Assembly: GCA_033765145.1 (NCBI GenBank)
Contig: JANRIH010000020.1
Coordinates: 186,001-250,000 of the forward strand
From: JAGVSR01 sp033765145
GTDB lineage: Bacteria; Pseudomonadota; Alphaproteobacteria; Rhizobiales; Hyphomicrobiaceae
Reading direction: 5' to 3'
DNA: 64,000 nucleotides
Shown here one piece after another: positions 8,873-18,689 of the stretch. The position numbers and the translations under genes are program-made. The notes beneath the pieces are model-generated. The model was not told the DNA's origin, ran no database searches, and saw only the letters and a list, made by a program, of their open reading frames with translations. Each line of letters starts with the position of its first letter. The first letter of the stretch is position 1.

Positions 8873-10687
8873 ATGTACCAGTCGTTCTCGGCGCCGTCCG
8901 ACCCATCGACTGCTGATCCCAGAGTGGCTCGGCTGCGCGATCTGATGGCAAAGGCAGGCGTTGACGCCTACCTCGTTCCGCGCGCGGACGAGCATCAGGG
9001 CGAATACGTGCCGCCGTCAGCCGAACGGCTCAAATGGCTGACAGGGTTCTCGGGAAGCGCGGGGCTCGCCGCCGTCGCCACACGCAAAGCCGCGCTCTTC
9101 GTCGACGGCCGCTATACGGTTCAGGCCGCACAGGAATGTGATGCGAGCCTCTTCGATATGCCGGGACTGGCCCGAGCCAAGCTGCCGGAATGGCTCCAGA
9201 GCGCGCTGCCCGATGGCGGCGTGGTGGGCTTCGATCCCTGGCTCCATACGGGCGGCGAGGTCACGCGGCTCGGGGCGCAGCTCAAGGCCAAGGGCCTGAA
9301 GCTCAGGCCGCTCGGACCCAATCTCGTCGACAAGGCCTGGGGCAAGGATCGTCCCGCGCCGCCGAAGTCCCCGGTATCGCTGCATCCGATTGCAGCTGCG
9401 GGCGAGACCGCGCAATCGAAACTGGCGCGGGTGGCAAAGCGCGTCGCGGACGACAGGCAGGACGCGCTCATACTGACACTCCCCGACAGCATCTGCTGGC
9501 TTTTCAACATTCGGGGCGGAGACGTCGCGCACAATCCTGTGGCTCTCGCCTTCGCGCTCATTCATGCAAGCGGAAAGGCCGAGCTCTTCATCGATCCCGA
9601 CAAGCTCGGCAAAGACGTGCGCCAGGAACTCGAAACCGTCGCGAAAATCCTTCTGCCCGCAAAGCTCCAGGAACGCCTAGCCGCCCTCGTCGCGGCCGGG
9701 AAGCGCGTGCGCTTCGATCCAGAAACGGCCGCATACGCTGTGAAACGCGCGCTCGGCAAACGATCCGGTGTCGCCGGCAGCGATCCCATCATCCAGATGA
9801 AGGCGATCAAGAACGCTGTCGAAATCGAGGGCGCGCGGCGTGCGCATGTTCGCGACGGGCAGGCGATGGTGCGCTATCTCGCTTGGCTCGAAGGTGCCGC
9901 GGCCGGTGGCAAGCTCGATGAAATCAATGCCGTCGAGACGCTCGAAGCGTTCCGCCGCGAAACGAACGCCCTCAAGGAAATCTCGTTCGATACGATCTCG
10001 GGTTCGGGCGCTCACGGCGCAATCGTGCACTATCGCGTCTCGGAGAAGACGAACCGCACGCTCCGGAAGGGCGAGCTGTTCCTCATCGATTCCGGCGCGC
10101 AATACGAGGACGGCACGACCGACATCACGCGGACGGTCGCGATCGGGCAGCCGACGAAGGAGATGCGGGAGCGGTTTACCCTCGTTCTCAAGGGGCACAT
10201 CGGGATCGCGACGTCACGCTTTCCCCAGGGCACGCGCGGCATCGAACTCGACGCCTTCGCGCGCCGCGCACTCTGGAGCCACGGCCTCGACTACGATCAT
10301 GGCACGGGCCACGGCGTCGGCAGCTACCTCTCGGTGCACGAGGGTCCGCAGTCCATTTCGCGGGCGGGCATGGTGGCGCTCGAGCCGGGCATGATTCTTT
10401 CCAACGAACCCGGCTACTACAAGGAAGGTCACTACGGCATCCGCATCGAGAACCTCGTGCTCGTGACGGAACCGGAGGTGCCGCAGGGCGGCGAACGCCC
10501 CATGATGGGCTTCGAGACGCTGACGCTCGCGCCCATCGACAGGCGCCTCATCGTGCCAGGCCTGCTTTCCGCGGATGAGCGTCAGTGGCTCGATCAGTAC
10601 CACGCGCGAGTCAGGACGACGCTTTCACGCGGCCTCGATCGTGAGACACGCGCCTGGCTCGAAACCGCGACCGCGCCACTGGATTAA
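8873..10687 (+). CDS. pepP: M24-family Xaa-Pro aminopeptidase (PepP/XPNPEP1-like)
   Basis: A 604-residue cytoplasmic dimetal peptidase that by family removes an N-terminal residue preceding proline. It has the three-domain layout of the long, eukaryote-like form: two creatinase-type N-terminal domains (roughly 25-150 and 180-340) and a catalytic pita-bread domain with the expected metal ligands: Asp406 and Asp417 (eleven apart, in DSGAQYEDGTTDITRT), the GTGHGVG histidine, and Glu in NEPGYY and IRIENL. ATG 8873 is chosen over an upstream GTG-type start that would overlap prmA, because the N-terminus then fits the family; GAGG lies just upstream. Confidence 0.92.
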   Translation: MYQSFSAPSDPSTADPRVARLRDLMAKAGVDAYLVPRADEHQGEYVPPSAERLKWLTGFSGSAGLAAVATRKAALFVDGRYTVQAAQECDASLFDMPGLARAKLPEWLQSALPDGGVVGFDPWLHTGGEVTRLGAQLKAKGLKLRPLGPNLVDKAWGKDRPAPPKSPVSLHPIAAAGETAQSKLARVAKRVADDRQDALILTLPDSICWLFNIRGGDVAHNPVALAFALIHASGKAELFIDPDKLGKDVRQELETVAKILLPAKLQERLAALVAAGKRVRFDPETAAYAVKRALGKRSGVAGSDPIIQMKAIKNAVEIEGARRAHVRDGQAMVRYLAWLEGAAAGGKLDEINAVETLEAFRRETNALKEISFDTISGSGAHGAIVHYRVSEKTNRTLRKGELFLIDSGAQYEDGTTDITRTVAIGQPTKEMRERFTLVLKGHIGIATSRFPQGTRGIELDAFARRALWSHGLDYDHGTGHGVGSYLSVHEGPQSISRAGMVALEPGMILSNEPGYYKEGHYGIRIENLVLVTEPEVPQGGERPMMGFETLTLAPIDRRLIVPGLLSADERQWLDQYHARVRTTLSRGLDRETRAWLETATAPLD

Positions 10688-10891
10688 CTCTCGGGCGTGT
10701 TCACTCGGCCAGCGCGATGACCCTGTTTCGCAGGTAACAGCGCGCGCCATCCGCTTCGGCGACACTCGCCATGACCGGCTTTCCACGGGCGCGGGGACAA
10801 GCGTTCCCGTTCAATCCGCGCATGCGGCGGCCGGCAGCGCGCGGCCCTCCGCTCGCCCCCGGTGCACAACAAGAAACGAAGGAGTCCGTCC

Positions 10892-12031
10892 ATGGGACGA
10901 CGCTCATCCCTCCTCTGCGCGGCGTCGCTCGTCATCGCGAGCACCGCCGCGGCTCATGCCGAAACGACAAGTGCCGACAACATCGGCACGACGCTGCAAG
11001 TCGTCAACGTCGTGACCGCGGCTCTCTCCACCCAAACGCGCACGCTCTCGATCGGTGATGGCGTCCGCCAGAACGAAGTCATCGAGGCGGCGGCGGACGC
11101 CCGAACGGAACTGAAGCTCGAGGATGAAACCAAACTCGCGCTCGGGCCGGGTGCCCGTCTGGTGCTCGACCGCTTCGTCTACGATCCTGACAAGCGTAAT
11201 GGGAATATCGCGGTCGATCTTCTCAAAGGGACGTTCCGCTTCATGACCGGCGTCGCGACCAAGCCCAGCTATGTGATACGCGTGCCGAATGCGTCGATTA
11301 CCGTGCGGGGTACGATTTTCGACGTCTTCGTGCAGTTGAACGGCGCCACTTGGGTTCTGCTCCATGAAGGCGGCATCAAGATCTGCAACGACCGCGGCCG
11401 CTGCCGCGTGCATTCCGAAGCTGGCAAGCTCATTCTCGTCAACGACGAGGGCGAGATCGGCAAACCGTTCCGGTGGGCGAGCCTCGACGGCGCGCAGGGC
11501 TTCGGCTTCGACGACGCCTTCCCGTTCGTGGCAAATCCTCCGTCCATCGACCCGACGCCGCTCTTCACAAAGGAGGCGCTGCTCGACGACGCCAAGCCCG
11601 CGCGGACCAAACCGAAATCTCCGGACCGGAAGGCCGAAGTGACCGACCCGACTTCGCGGTCAGATGCCACGCCGGGAACATCCGCGACGACTGCCGAAAC
11701 TCCGGATGCAACTGTTGTGAAGCCCCCGCGCGTCGTCATCGTGAAGCCGCCGCGTTTCAAGAAGCCACGGCAGGACGCGGACGCCACTGAGAGCGAGACC
11801 AAGCCGCCGCGCATCAAGAAGCCGAAGCTCGACACGGCATCATTGGGCGAAAAGGGTCGCAACTGGCGGCGGATCGCGGAAGACGCGGCCTCGAACTGGA
11901 TCAATCGCGTCAAGGTCCGGAAGCCCTCAGGCAGCGGTCTCGACAGCGCATCGAGTGGCTCGCGCACGACGACATTCGAGCCGAAGGTTGTGAAGAAGAT
12001 GCCGAGCCATCGCATCGACACGCCGAAGTAG
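10892..12031 (+). CDS. Secreted FecR-domain protein with Pro/Lys-rich tail
   Basis: A 379-residue exported protein. Residues 1-23 form a signal peptide ending AHA. Residues about 45-180 carry a FecR-type beta domain (ARTELKLEDETKLALGPGARL, then FDVFVQLNGATWVLLHEGGIKI), and the rest is low-complexity, rich in Lys, Pro and Thr with repeated KPPR(V/I/F)KKP patches. FecR domains of this stand-alone type are common in secreted alphaproteobacterial proteins and need not act as sigma regulators; no FecI sigma factor or TonB receptor lies nearby. ATG 10892 has AAGGAG seven bases upstream. A strong stem-loop follows the stop. Confidence 0.8.
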   Translation: MGRRSSLLCAASLVIASTAAAHAETTSADNIGTTLQVVNVVTAALSTQTRTLSIGDGVRQNEVIEAAADARTELKLEDETKLALGPGARLVLDRFVYDPDKRNGNIAVDLLKGTFRFMTGVATKPSYVIRVPNASITVRGTIFDVFVQLNGATWVLLHEGGIKICNDRGRCRVHSEAGKLILVNDEGEIGKPFRWASLDGAQGFGFDDAFPFVANPPSIDPTPLFTKEALLDDAKPARTKPKSPDRKAEVTDPTSRSDATPGTSATTAETPDATVVKPPRVVIVKPPRFKKPRQDADATESETKPPRIKKPKLDTASLGEKGRNWRRIAEDAASNWINRVKVRKPSGSGLDSASSGSRTTTFEPKVVKKMPSHRIDTPK

Positions 12032-12053
12032 CGAGGAGTTTGCGCCGTTCGCG

Positions 12054-12085
12054 AAGGCCCTTCTCCCGAAAGGGGGGAGGGCCTT
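12054..12085. terminator. Stem-loop between convergent fecR-domain gene and ligA
   Basis: A 14-bp stem with two G-T pairs closes a GAAA tetraloop. It sits 22 bases after the FecR-domain stop and overlaps the ligA stop codon, so it could end both transcripts. Neither side has a proper T run, so it may be a processed 3' end or Rho-assisted. Confidence 0.5.
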
Positions 12086-14204
12086 ATGCTATGAGCGCCA
12101 GCCATTCGTCCTCGGTCAGGACCGCGACGCCCAATTCGCGCGCTTTCGTGAGCTTCGAACCCGCATCGGTGCCTGCGACCACGTAGTCGGTTTTTTTCGA
12201 CACCGAACCGGCCACTTTCGCACCGAGGCGCTCGGCCTGGGCCTTGGCTTCGTTCCGCGATAGGCGCTCGAGTGTGCCCGTGAAGACCACCGTCTTGCCG
12301 GCGACGACCGAATCCGCCGAGACGATCCGCTCGAACGGGAGCACCTCGATCTCGGCCAACAGCGCCGCGACTGCTTCAACGTTGTGGGGCTCGGAGACGA
12401 ATGCGACGAGCGCGTCGACGACCGTTTCGCCGATGCCTTCGATATCGTCGATCTCCCGGTAGGCCTCGCTGCCCTTGCCGCCGTTCGCTGCCGCGACGAC
12501 GGCATTCCAGAACGCCGGCCATGTCGCGAAGGATTTGGCCAGATCCTTGGCCGTCGTCTCGCCGATGTGACGGATGCCGAGTGCGAAGATCACCCGTTCG
12601 AGGGAAATGCGGCGACGGTCGTCGATCGCGGCGAACAGCTTATCGATCGATTTCCTGCCGAAGCCTTTGCGGGCTTCCAGCGGTTCAGCCAGCGTTGCGT
12701 TGCGCGCGCGGAGCGTGAAGATGTCGGCCGGCCTGCGGATCAGGCCCTCACCATAAAAAAGCTCGATGCGCTCGTCTCCGAGCCCTTCGATATCGAAGGC
12801 GAGGCGGGATACGAAATGCTTCAAGCGCTCCTTGGCCTGCGCGTCGCAGACGAGGCCGCCCGTACAGCGGCGCACGACGTCGGCCGCGCCCGTTTCGTCG
12901 GCTTCGCGCACGGCATGGCTGCCGCAGACCGGGCAGGTGTCGGGCATCGCGAACGGCTCGGCGCGCCCGTGGCGTTCCGGATTGGTGACGCGAACGACTT
13001 GCGGGATCACATCGCCCGCACGCTGGACGACGACCGTGTCGCCGACGCGGATGTCCTTGCGGGCGATCTCATCTTCGTTATGGAGCGTCGCATTGGAGAC
13101 GACCACACCGCCCACGGTCACGGGCTTGAGCTTGGCGACGGGTGTCAGCGCTCCGGTGCGGCCGACCTGGATCTCGATCGCATTCAAGATCGTCGTCGCC
13201 TGCTCGGCGGGGAACTTGTGTGCGATCGCCCATCGCGGCGCGCGTGAAACGAACCCCAAACGCTCCTGCAGATCGAGGCGGTCGATCTTGTAGACGACAC
13301 CGTCGATGTCATAGCCGAGCGTTGCACGCCGTTCGCCGATGTCGCGGTAGAATGCCAGGAGATCACTGTCGCTCTCGCAAAGGCGCATCAGTGGATTGGT
13401 CGGCAGCCCCCAAGATGCGAAAGCCTCGACGCATCCCGTTTGAGTGTCCGCGGGGAACTTCGACATCTCGCCCCATGCATAGGCGAAGAACCCGAGCGGA
13501 CGGCGCGCCGTCACGCTGGCGTCGAGCTGGCGGAGAGACCCGGCCGCGGCATTGCGCGGATTGGCGAAGACCTTCTCGCCGGCCGCGGCCTGCGCGGCGT
13601 TCAAGGCCGCGAAGTCGGCATGCGAGAGGTAGATTTCACCACGGATTTCCGCGACGTCGGGAATGCTTCGCCCCTTCAACACATGCGGAATAGCGCGGAT
13701 CGTCTTGACGTTCTCGGTGACGCGTTCGCCCTCCGCGCCGTCGCCGCGCGTCGCGGCCTCGACGAGTTGGCCGTTCTCGTACCGGATCGAGATCGAGAGA
13801 CCGTCGATCTTCGGTTCTGCCGAGACGGCGAGCGGATCGTCGGGGCCGAGCCCCAGAAAGCGGCGCACGCGGCCGACGAAGTCGATCACATCCTCGTCGC
13901 TGAACGCGTTGCCGAGCGACAGCATGGGCACGCGGTGGCGGATCTTGCCGAAGCCGTCGACCGGTGCAGCGCCGACGCGCTCTGACGGCGTATCGTGGCG
14001 CACGAGGGCGGGAAATCGCGCTTCAAGCGCGGCGTTGCGCTGGCGGAGCGCATCGTAGTCGGCATCGGAAATTTCAGGCGCGTCCGACTGGTAGTAGAGC
14101 GCATCGTGCCGGGCAATCTCAGCTGCTAGGCGCGCGAGTTCGCCCGCGGCTTCCGCCTCGGACAGGTCTTCCACGCGCTTTCTTTCAGCTGATTTCCGCG
14201 CCAT
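12084..14204 (-). CDS. ligA: NAD+-dependent DNA ligase LigA
   Basis: A 706-residue ligase with the complete bacterial layout: N-terminal Ia domain, adenylation domain with the nucleophilic lysine in EPKIDG, OB fold, a four-cysteine zinc finger (CPVCG...RCTGGLVC), a helix-hairpin-helix region and a C-terminal BRCT domain (VVFTGTLERLSRNEAK...DYVVAGTDAGSKLTKA). By family it joins nicks in replication and repair using NAD+. GTG 14207 and ATG 14204 are adjacent; the ATG is preferred. It follows bamD with about 60 bases between; in many relatives recN stands here, but it is absent. Confidence 0.97.
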   Translation of the reverse strand: MARKSAERKRVEDLSEAEAAGELARLAAEIARHDALYYQSDAPEISDADYDALRQRNAALEARFPALVRHDTPSERVGAAPVDGFGKIRHRVPMLSLGNAFSDEDVIDFVGRVRRFLGLGPDDPLAVSAEPKIDGLSISIRYENGQLVEAATRGDGAEGERVTENVKTIRAIPHVLKGRSIPDVAEIRGEIYLSHADFAALNAAQAAAGEKVFANPRNAAAGSLRQLDASVTARRPLGFFAYAWGEMSKFPADTQTGCVEAFASWGLPTNPLMRLCESDSDLLAFYRDIGERRATLGYDIDGVVYKIDRLDLQERLGFVSRAPRWAIAHKFPAEQATTILNAIEIQVGRTGALTPVAKLKPVTVGGVVVSNATLHNEDEIARKDIRVGDTVVVQRAGDVIPQVVRVTNPERHGRAEPFAMPDTCPVCGSHAVREADETGAADVVRRCTGGLVCDAQAKERLKHFVSRLAFDIEGLGDERIELFYGEGLIRRPADIFTLRARNATLAEPLEARKGFGRKSIDKLFAAIDDRRRISLERVIFALGIRHIGETTAKDLAKSFATWPAFWNAVVAAANGGKGSEAYREIDDIEGIGETVVDALVAFVSEPHNVEAVAALLAEIEVLPFERIVSADSVVAGKTVVFTGTLERLSRNEAKAQAERLGAKVAGSVSKKTDYVVAGTDAGSKLTKARELGVAVLTEDEWLALIA

Positions 14205-14264
14205 CACGCGACTTATAGACCGTGAGACGGACGGTACGGCAAGGGGTGAGGGGTAAACTTCGGA

Positions 14265-15140
14265 CTAAAGCGGACCACCCAGCGAGAACTTCGGGATGCT
14301 CTTCCAGGCCTTCGAGATCCAGCTCTCGCCATCCTCTCGGGGCGCCAGGCCGTCCGACTGAAGGAGCGCGTAGGCATCCTTGTACCACTTCGAATTCGGG
14401 AAGTTGTGACCCAGAACGGCCGCGGCCGTCTGCGCCTCCTGCTTGATCCCGAGCGCCATGTAGCATTCGGTCAAGCGCATCAGCGCTTCCTCGACGTGCG
14501 CCGTCGTCTGGTATTCGGATACGACCGTCTTGAATCGGTTGATCGCGCCGATGAAGTTGCCGCGCTTCTGATAATAGCGACCAACCTCCATTTCAGAAGC
14601 GGCGAGCGTGTCTTCCGCGATGCGCATGCGGTTTTCGGCTGATTCGGCGTAGGAGCTGTCAGGATAGCGCGTCCGCAGGATCTTCAGCTGCTCGAGGGCC
14701 TTCTTCGTCGAACGCTGATCGCGGTTCGGACCGTTCATCTCGTCGAAGTAGGCCGACGCGATGATGTGGTGCGCGAAGGGCGCGTCCTTGGTGCCCGGAT
14801 GCATGACCGTGTAGCGCTCGGCCGAGGCGATCGCCTCAGGAAGCTTGCCGGCCTTATAGTAGGCATACGCCGCAAGGACGATCGCACGTCGTGCCTCGGG
14901 CGAATAGGGATGCGTACGATCCAGGTCTTCGAATTTCCGCGCCGCGCTGTCGAAGCTGCCACGAGTCATCATGGCGTCGGCGTCGGCGTACATCTTTTCC
15001 GGCGGATCGCTGCTGAGGGCGGCGGTGTCGAGCGAAGAGGATGCGCAGCCCGCGAGGCAGGCCGTCGCCAACACCGCGAGCGCCAGCCGCCACGACCTCA
15101 CGGCGCGCGTCTCGGACTTCGACATCGTGCTGTTGGCCAT
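14265..15140 (-). CDS. bamD: Outer-membrane assembly lipoprotein BamD
   Basis: A 291-residue lipoprotein. The N-terminus has a type II signal peptide with lipobox LAGC (Cys32), followed by tetratricopeptide-type helices, including the BamD-typical motif with YSPEARRAIVLAAYAYYKAG and ALEQLKILRTRYPDSSYA. By family it joins BamA in the complex that inserts beta-barrel proteins in the outer membrane. The frame is open 74 codons further upstream, but those residues would bury the signal peptide, so ATG 15140 is chosen. It lies between lpxC and ligA, the usual alphaproteobacterial order. Confidence 0.93.
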   Translation of the reverse strand: MANSTMSKSETRAVRSWRLALAVLATACLAGCASSSLDTAALSSDPPEKMYADADAMMTRGSFDSAARKFEDLDRTHPYSPEARRAIVLAAYAYYKAGKLPEAIASAERYTVMHPGTKDAPFAHHIIASAYFDEMNGPNRDQRSTKKALEQLKILRTRYPDSSYAESAENRMRIAEDTLAASEMEVGRYYQKRGNFIGAINRFKTVVSEYQTTAHVEEALMRLTECYMALGIKQEAQTAAAVLGHNFPNSKWYKDAYALLQSDGLAPREDGESWISKAWKSIPKFSLGGPL

Positions 15141-15452
15141 CAACGGAACCAACTTTCGCTCTTCCAAGTTTCCAGGCGCGGACCCTCGCGCTCGATCAAT
15201 CTCGTGGGCCGGTCTAACACGAGACGCGCCTAAGCCAAACCGATCTCGACATCCGACACCCAATCGATCGTCGAAAACGTCTAAGTCGTCATTGTGTTGG
15301 GCATGCGGCGCCAACGCTTGACCAGAAGACGCGGCGGGAAACACTTGCCGTGCCGGACGCATCGCCCATTGAAGCTGCTGGCTTGTATCCGCGCCCGGCC
15401 AACAAGCGGCAGACCCACAAACGGATTGGGCGAATCGCTCCGGCGATGCGCC
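15141..15452. other. 312-base gap between lpxC and bamD
   Basis: All neighbours read on the minus strand. The gap is long enough to hold a separate bamD promoter. Frames that cross it are Arg/Pro-rich without domain or ribosome-binding site. I see no RNA gene or terminator with a T run. Confidence 0.45.
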
Positions 15453-16397
15453 CTATTCTCCGACGGCCAGGGCCTGGTGGCCCATGCCGAACGTCCGCGG
15501 GGTGATCTCGCGAACGCGGGGAGCCTGCACCACCGTCCAGGCGCTTTGGTCGGCGAACAGGGCCTGCAAGACGAGCGAGTTCAAGCGATGTCCGCCGCGG
15601 ACCGAGCGGAAGGCGCCGAGAAGCGGGAGGCCGGCCAGCGAAAGATCACCGACGGCATCGAGCATCTTGTGGCGGACGAATTCCTGGGGATCGCGCAAAC
15701 CCTCGCGGTTCATCACACGGTCGTCGCCGATCGCAACAGTGTTCGTGAGGTTGGCACCGAGCGCGAGACCGGCCTTCCAGAGGCGCTCGACATCGGCCAT
15801 GAACCCGAAAGTGCGGGCATTGCAGAGTTCGTTGCGGAAGATGCCCGGGCTCATTTCGAAGGCCATGCGCTGGCGGCCGATGACGGGCGTTGCGAAGTCG
15901 ATCTCGACGTCGAGATGGAAACCGGAGTGGGGGACGATCTCGCCGAACGAGGTGCCTTCTTCGACACGGATCGGCTTCAGGACCTTGATGAACCGGCGCG
16001 GCGCGGACAGTTCGCGAATCCCGGCTTCGTCGATCGCTTCGACGAACGGCGCCGAGCTGCCGTCCATAATGGGGACTTCTTTGCTATCGATCTCAATGAT
16101 GCAGTTGTCGATGCAAAGACCGCGGAGGGCGGCGAGGAGATGTTCGACGGTTCCGACCGTCACGCCCGTGTCGTCACCGATGACCGTACAGAGCGTCAAA
16201 TTCTTGACTTGGCTGACATGAGCCGGGATCTCGGCGATGATGCGACCCCGTTTCATGACCTGGAAGAGAATGCCGGTATCGGCTTCGGCCGGGTGCAGGA
16301 GTACCGAAACCGGTGCTCCGCTGTGCACGCCCGTGCCCCTCAGCTCGATCTCTCTGGCAATCGTGGTTTGTCGCGCGCCGATAAATCGATTCGACAT
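15453..16397 (-). CDS. lpxC: UDP-3-O-acyl-N-acetylglucosamine deacetylase
   Basis: A 314-residue zinc amidase of lipid A synthesis, performing its first committed step. The family motifs are visible: the N-terminal TTIAREIELRGTGVHSG, the zinc-ligand histidine in GTVEHLLAAL, SAPFVEAI, and the HK(M)LDAVGDLSLAG segment that holds the second histidine and the aspartate ligand. Start ATG 16397 (MSNRFIGARQTT) fits the family N-terminus; the longer frame adds about 60 unrelated Arg-rich residues. Position directly after ftsZ is typical of proteobacteria. Confidence 0.96.
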   Translation of the reverse strand: MSNRFIGARQTTIAREIELRGTGVHSGAPVSVLLHPAEADTGILFQVMKRGRIIAEIPAHVSQVKNLTLCTVIGDDTGVTVGTVEHLLAALRGLCIDNCIIEIDSKEVPIMDGSSAPFVEAIDEAGIRELSAPRRFIKVLKPIRVEEGTSFGEIVPHSGFHLDVEIDFATPVIGRQRMAFEMSPGIFRNELCNARTFGFMADVERLWKAGLALGANLTNTVAIGDDRVMNREGLRDPQEFVRHKMLDAVGDLSLAGLPLLGAFRSVRGGHRLNSLVLQALFADQSAWTVVQAPRVREITPRTFGMGHQALAVGE

Positions 16398-16701
16398 CCT
16401 GCGCCGTCCCTCGATGCTATCCCAGGTGACGGACGCCTTGCAGCGGACGGCACCCCCCCAGACCCTGCCCCGCTCTCGCATCGTCCTCCGCAGCCGGGGC
16501 TCCCACCCGTCTTCAGAGGCTGGCCGTATCGCGCTCTTCATATGGCGCTTTGCATGGCCGCGAGAGATCATCGACAACGATCTCTTAACTGGACGATAGC
16601 CGTGGCTCGCGGGCCGCTACAAATCACGCTTTCTTACACTCTGTTACTATTGCCTAGACTACTCGAAATACTGAGAGGACTAGCGCCGTCCCAGCAGCCG
16701 A
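16398..16701. other. 304-base gap between ftsZ and lpxC
   Basis: The half nearer ftsZ (about 16610-16680) is clearly A/T-richer than the surrounding genes and is the likely lpxC promoter region on the minus strand. A TTAA half-site occurs at about 16585. No convincing hairpin terminator for ftsZ and no RNA gene are seen. Confidence 0.45.
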
Positions 16702-18582
16702 TCAGCGTCGGTTCTTGCTGAAAAACACAGGTAATTCGGGCTTTTCCGCGCGCGTCACACGGCTGTCATCGTGACGAGCGGCGGGCTCGCGCTCGGCCTG
16801 TGTTCCCTGATGGAGAGACGATGGAGAACCGCTCTTCGACCCTCGCGGGACAGGATCAGCGGGTTCCGAGGCCGAATCAATCTCGGGCTGTCCGAGCGAT
16901 CGGAGACGCTCGAAAAACCCCTTACGCTTCTTCGGCGCCCCGCGCTCGGAGCCGCCCTTTCCGGGACCGTAACCGAGCGTATCGGCATTCGGACCCAAGG
17001 AGCCAGGCTGTGCCGATGGATGCCCCGCGGGATGGCCGGTCTTCGCGTAGTACTCGCGCTGGCCGTGTGCCGGAAAGTCGCCGACCTCGGGCATCCGACG
17101 CGGCGTGCGGCGGATCTCGGCCGGGGGCTCAGCGCGGAAGGCCGGGGGCTCGGTCGTGTCGGACCGGGCGGTGAAGCGCTCCTCGCCACCGATCGGATAG
17201 GCTGAACGCGAGGCGAAGGCCGCGGGCCTGCGCTCTTCGATCTCGACATCGCCGATGTTGTGCCAACTCGGGGGCGCGTAAGGCACGGGGGGCGGGACCG
17301 CGACGCTCGAATGAGCGTCCGCATTCGCCCTGCTCACCTCGTGGGTGGCATCGGCGTTCAATGCGCTCGAAAGGCGCTCCTCGAGTGAGGCGGGATGATC
17401 GGAATAAATCGGAGTGCCGACGTTCTGCGGCTCGAGCGGGGCATGATGGATATCGGCCGGCAGCGGGGGGTGCTGAAGCTCCGGGCGATGAATCTGAGGG
17501 AGCGAGGGTGTCGCCGCGGGCAGCGTTCTTTCCGGCGTCGGACTGGAGGCCACTGCGACACGCTCGGATTGACGGGTTTCAATCTCCTGGCGCGTGACTG
17601 GCGGACGATGCTCGTTGGCCGGGCGCGCGATTCCAGATGCGACGATCGACACGCGCACGCGCTCGCCCATCGACGGCTCGACGGTTGCGCCGACGATGAT
17701 GGTCGCGTCGGGATCCACTTCGGCGCGGACCCGCTCGGCAGCTTCGTCGACCTCGAACAGCGTGAGATTTCCGCCGGAGATCGACAGTAGGAGGCCCTTG
17801 GCACCCCTGAGGCTCACGTCGTCAAGAAGGGGATTGGTGATGGCTTCCTCGGCGGCGAGGATTGCGCGCCGATTGCCGCTGGCCTCGCCCGTGCCCATCA
17901 TCGCCGAACCCATGCCGCCCATGACGGTGCGCACGTCGGCGAAATCGAGGTTGATGAGGCCTTCCTTGATAATGAGATCGACGATGCAGGCGACGCCGGA
18001 ATAAAGAACCTGATCGGCGAGCACGAACGCTTCGGCGAAGGTCGTCTTGTCGCTCGCGATCCGGAACAGGTTCTGGTTCGGAATGACGATCAGGGTATCG
18101 ACCGCCCCGCGCAATTCCTCGACGCCGGCTTCGGCGATGCGCATGCGCCGAGCACCTTCGAATTGGAACGGCTTCGTCACGACGGCGACGGTCAGAATGC
18201 CCGCGTTGCGCGCCGCGCGGGCGATGACGGCCGCGGCGCCCGTACCCGTGCCACCGCCCATGCCGGCCGCGATGAACACCATGTGCGCGCCGGCGACGAG
18301 TTCGCTGATTTCCGGCAGCGCTTCTTCCGCGGCCGCTTCGCCGATCTCGGGCTTCGAGCCTGCACCGAGACCCTCGGTCAAGGAGGCGCCAAGCTGGATT
18401 TTGGTTGATGCCTGCGAGGCTGCGAGCGCCTGGGCGTCGGTGTTCGCGGCGACAAACGTCACGCCATCGAGCCCGGCGTCGATCATATTGTTGACGGCGT
18501 TGCAACCGGCGCCGCCGACGCCGATCACGATGATCCGCGGGCGCATGTCGATTATCCGGTTGAGACCCTTACTGCTCGTCAT
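16702..18582 (-). CDS. ftsZ: Cell-division GTPase FtsZ with very long C-terminal linker
   Basis: A 626-residue FtsZ. Residues 1-320 form the tubulin-like core with the GTP signature GGGTGTG at 109-115 and the N-terminal IIVIGVGGAGCNAVNNM. By family it polymerises at midcell as the Z ring and recruits the divisome. Residues about 321-612 are a Pro/Glu/Arg-rich disordered linker near 290 residues, long even for alphaproteobacteria. The chain ends ELPVFFSKNRR, which looks like the conserved FtsA-binding tail. ATG 18582 follows GAGGG; the frame extends 43 residues further without support. It is 107 bases downstream of ftsA. Confidence 0.97.
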   Translation of the reverse strand: MTSSKGLNRIIDMRPRIIVIGVGGAGCNAVNNMIDAGLDGVTFVAANTDAQALAASQASTKIQLGASLTEGLGAGSKPEIGEAAAEEALPEISELVAGAHMVFIAAGMGGGTGTGAAAVIARAARNAGILTVAVVTKPFQFEGARRMRIAEAGVEELRGAVDTLIVIPNQNLFRIASDKTTFAEAFVLADQVLYSGVACIVDLIIKEGLINLDFADVRTVMGGMGSAMMGTGEASGNRRAILAAEEAITNPLLDDVSLRGAKGLLLSISGGNLTLFEVDEAAERVRAEVDPDATIIVGATVEPSMGERVRVSIVASGIARPANEHRPPVTRQEIETRQSERVAVASSPTPERTLPAATPSLPQIHRPELQHPPLPADIHHAPLEPQNVGTPIYSDHPASLEERLSSALNADATHEVSRANADAHSSVAVPPPVPYAPPSWHNIGDVEIEERRPAAFASRSAYPIGGEERFTARSDTTEPPAFRAEPPAEIRRTPRRMPEVGDFPAHGQREYYAKTGHPAGHPSAQPGSLGPNADTLGYGPGKGGSERGAPKKRKGFFERLRSLGQPEIDSASEPADPVPRGSKSGSPSSLHQGTQAEREPAARHDDSRVTRAEKPELPVFFSKNRR

Positions 18583-18689
18583 TTGGCCCTCAGGTCCGTT
18601 GCCGCCTCCGGCTCGGGGAGCGTCATGGGACCCAAGTGATCCCACGTCTCGCGCGCATGCCTGCCGATTGGCGATCCTCCGCCTGTCTG

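Noticed and set aside
12384..13247. 287-codon plus-strand frame
   Set aside because: It is antisense to ligA, which is full length with all domains.
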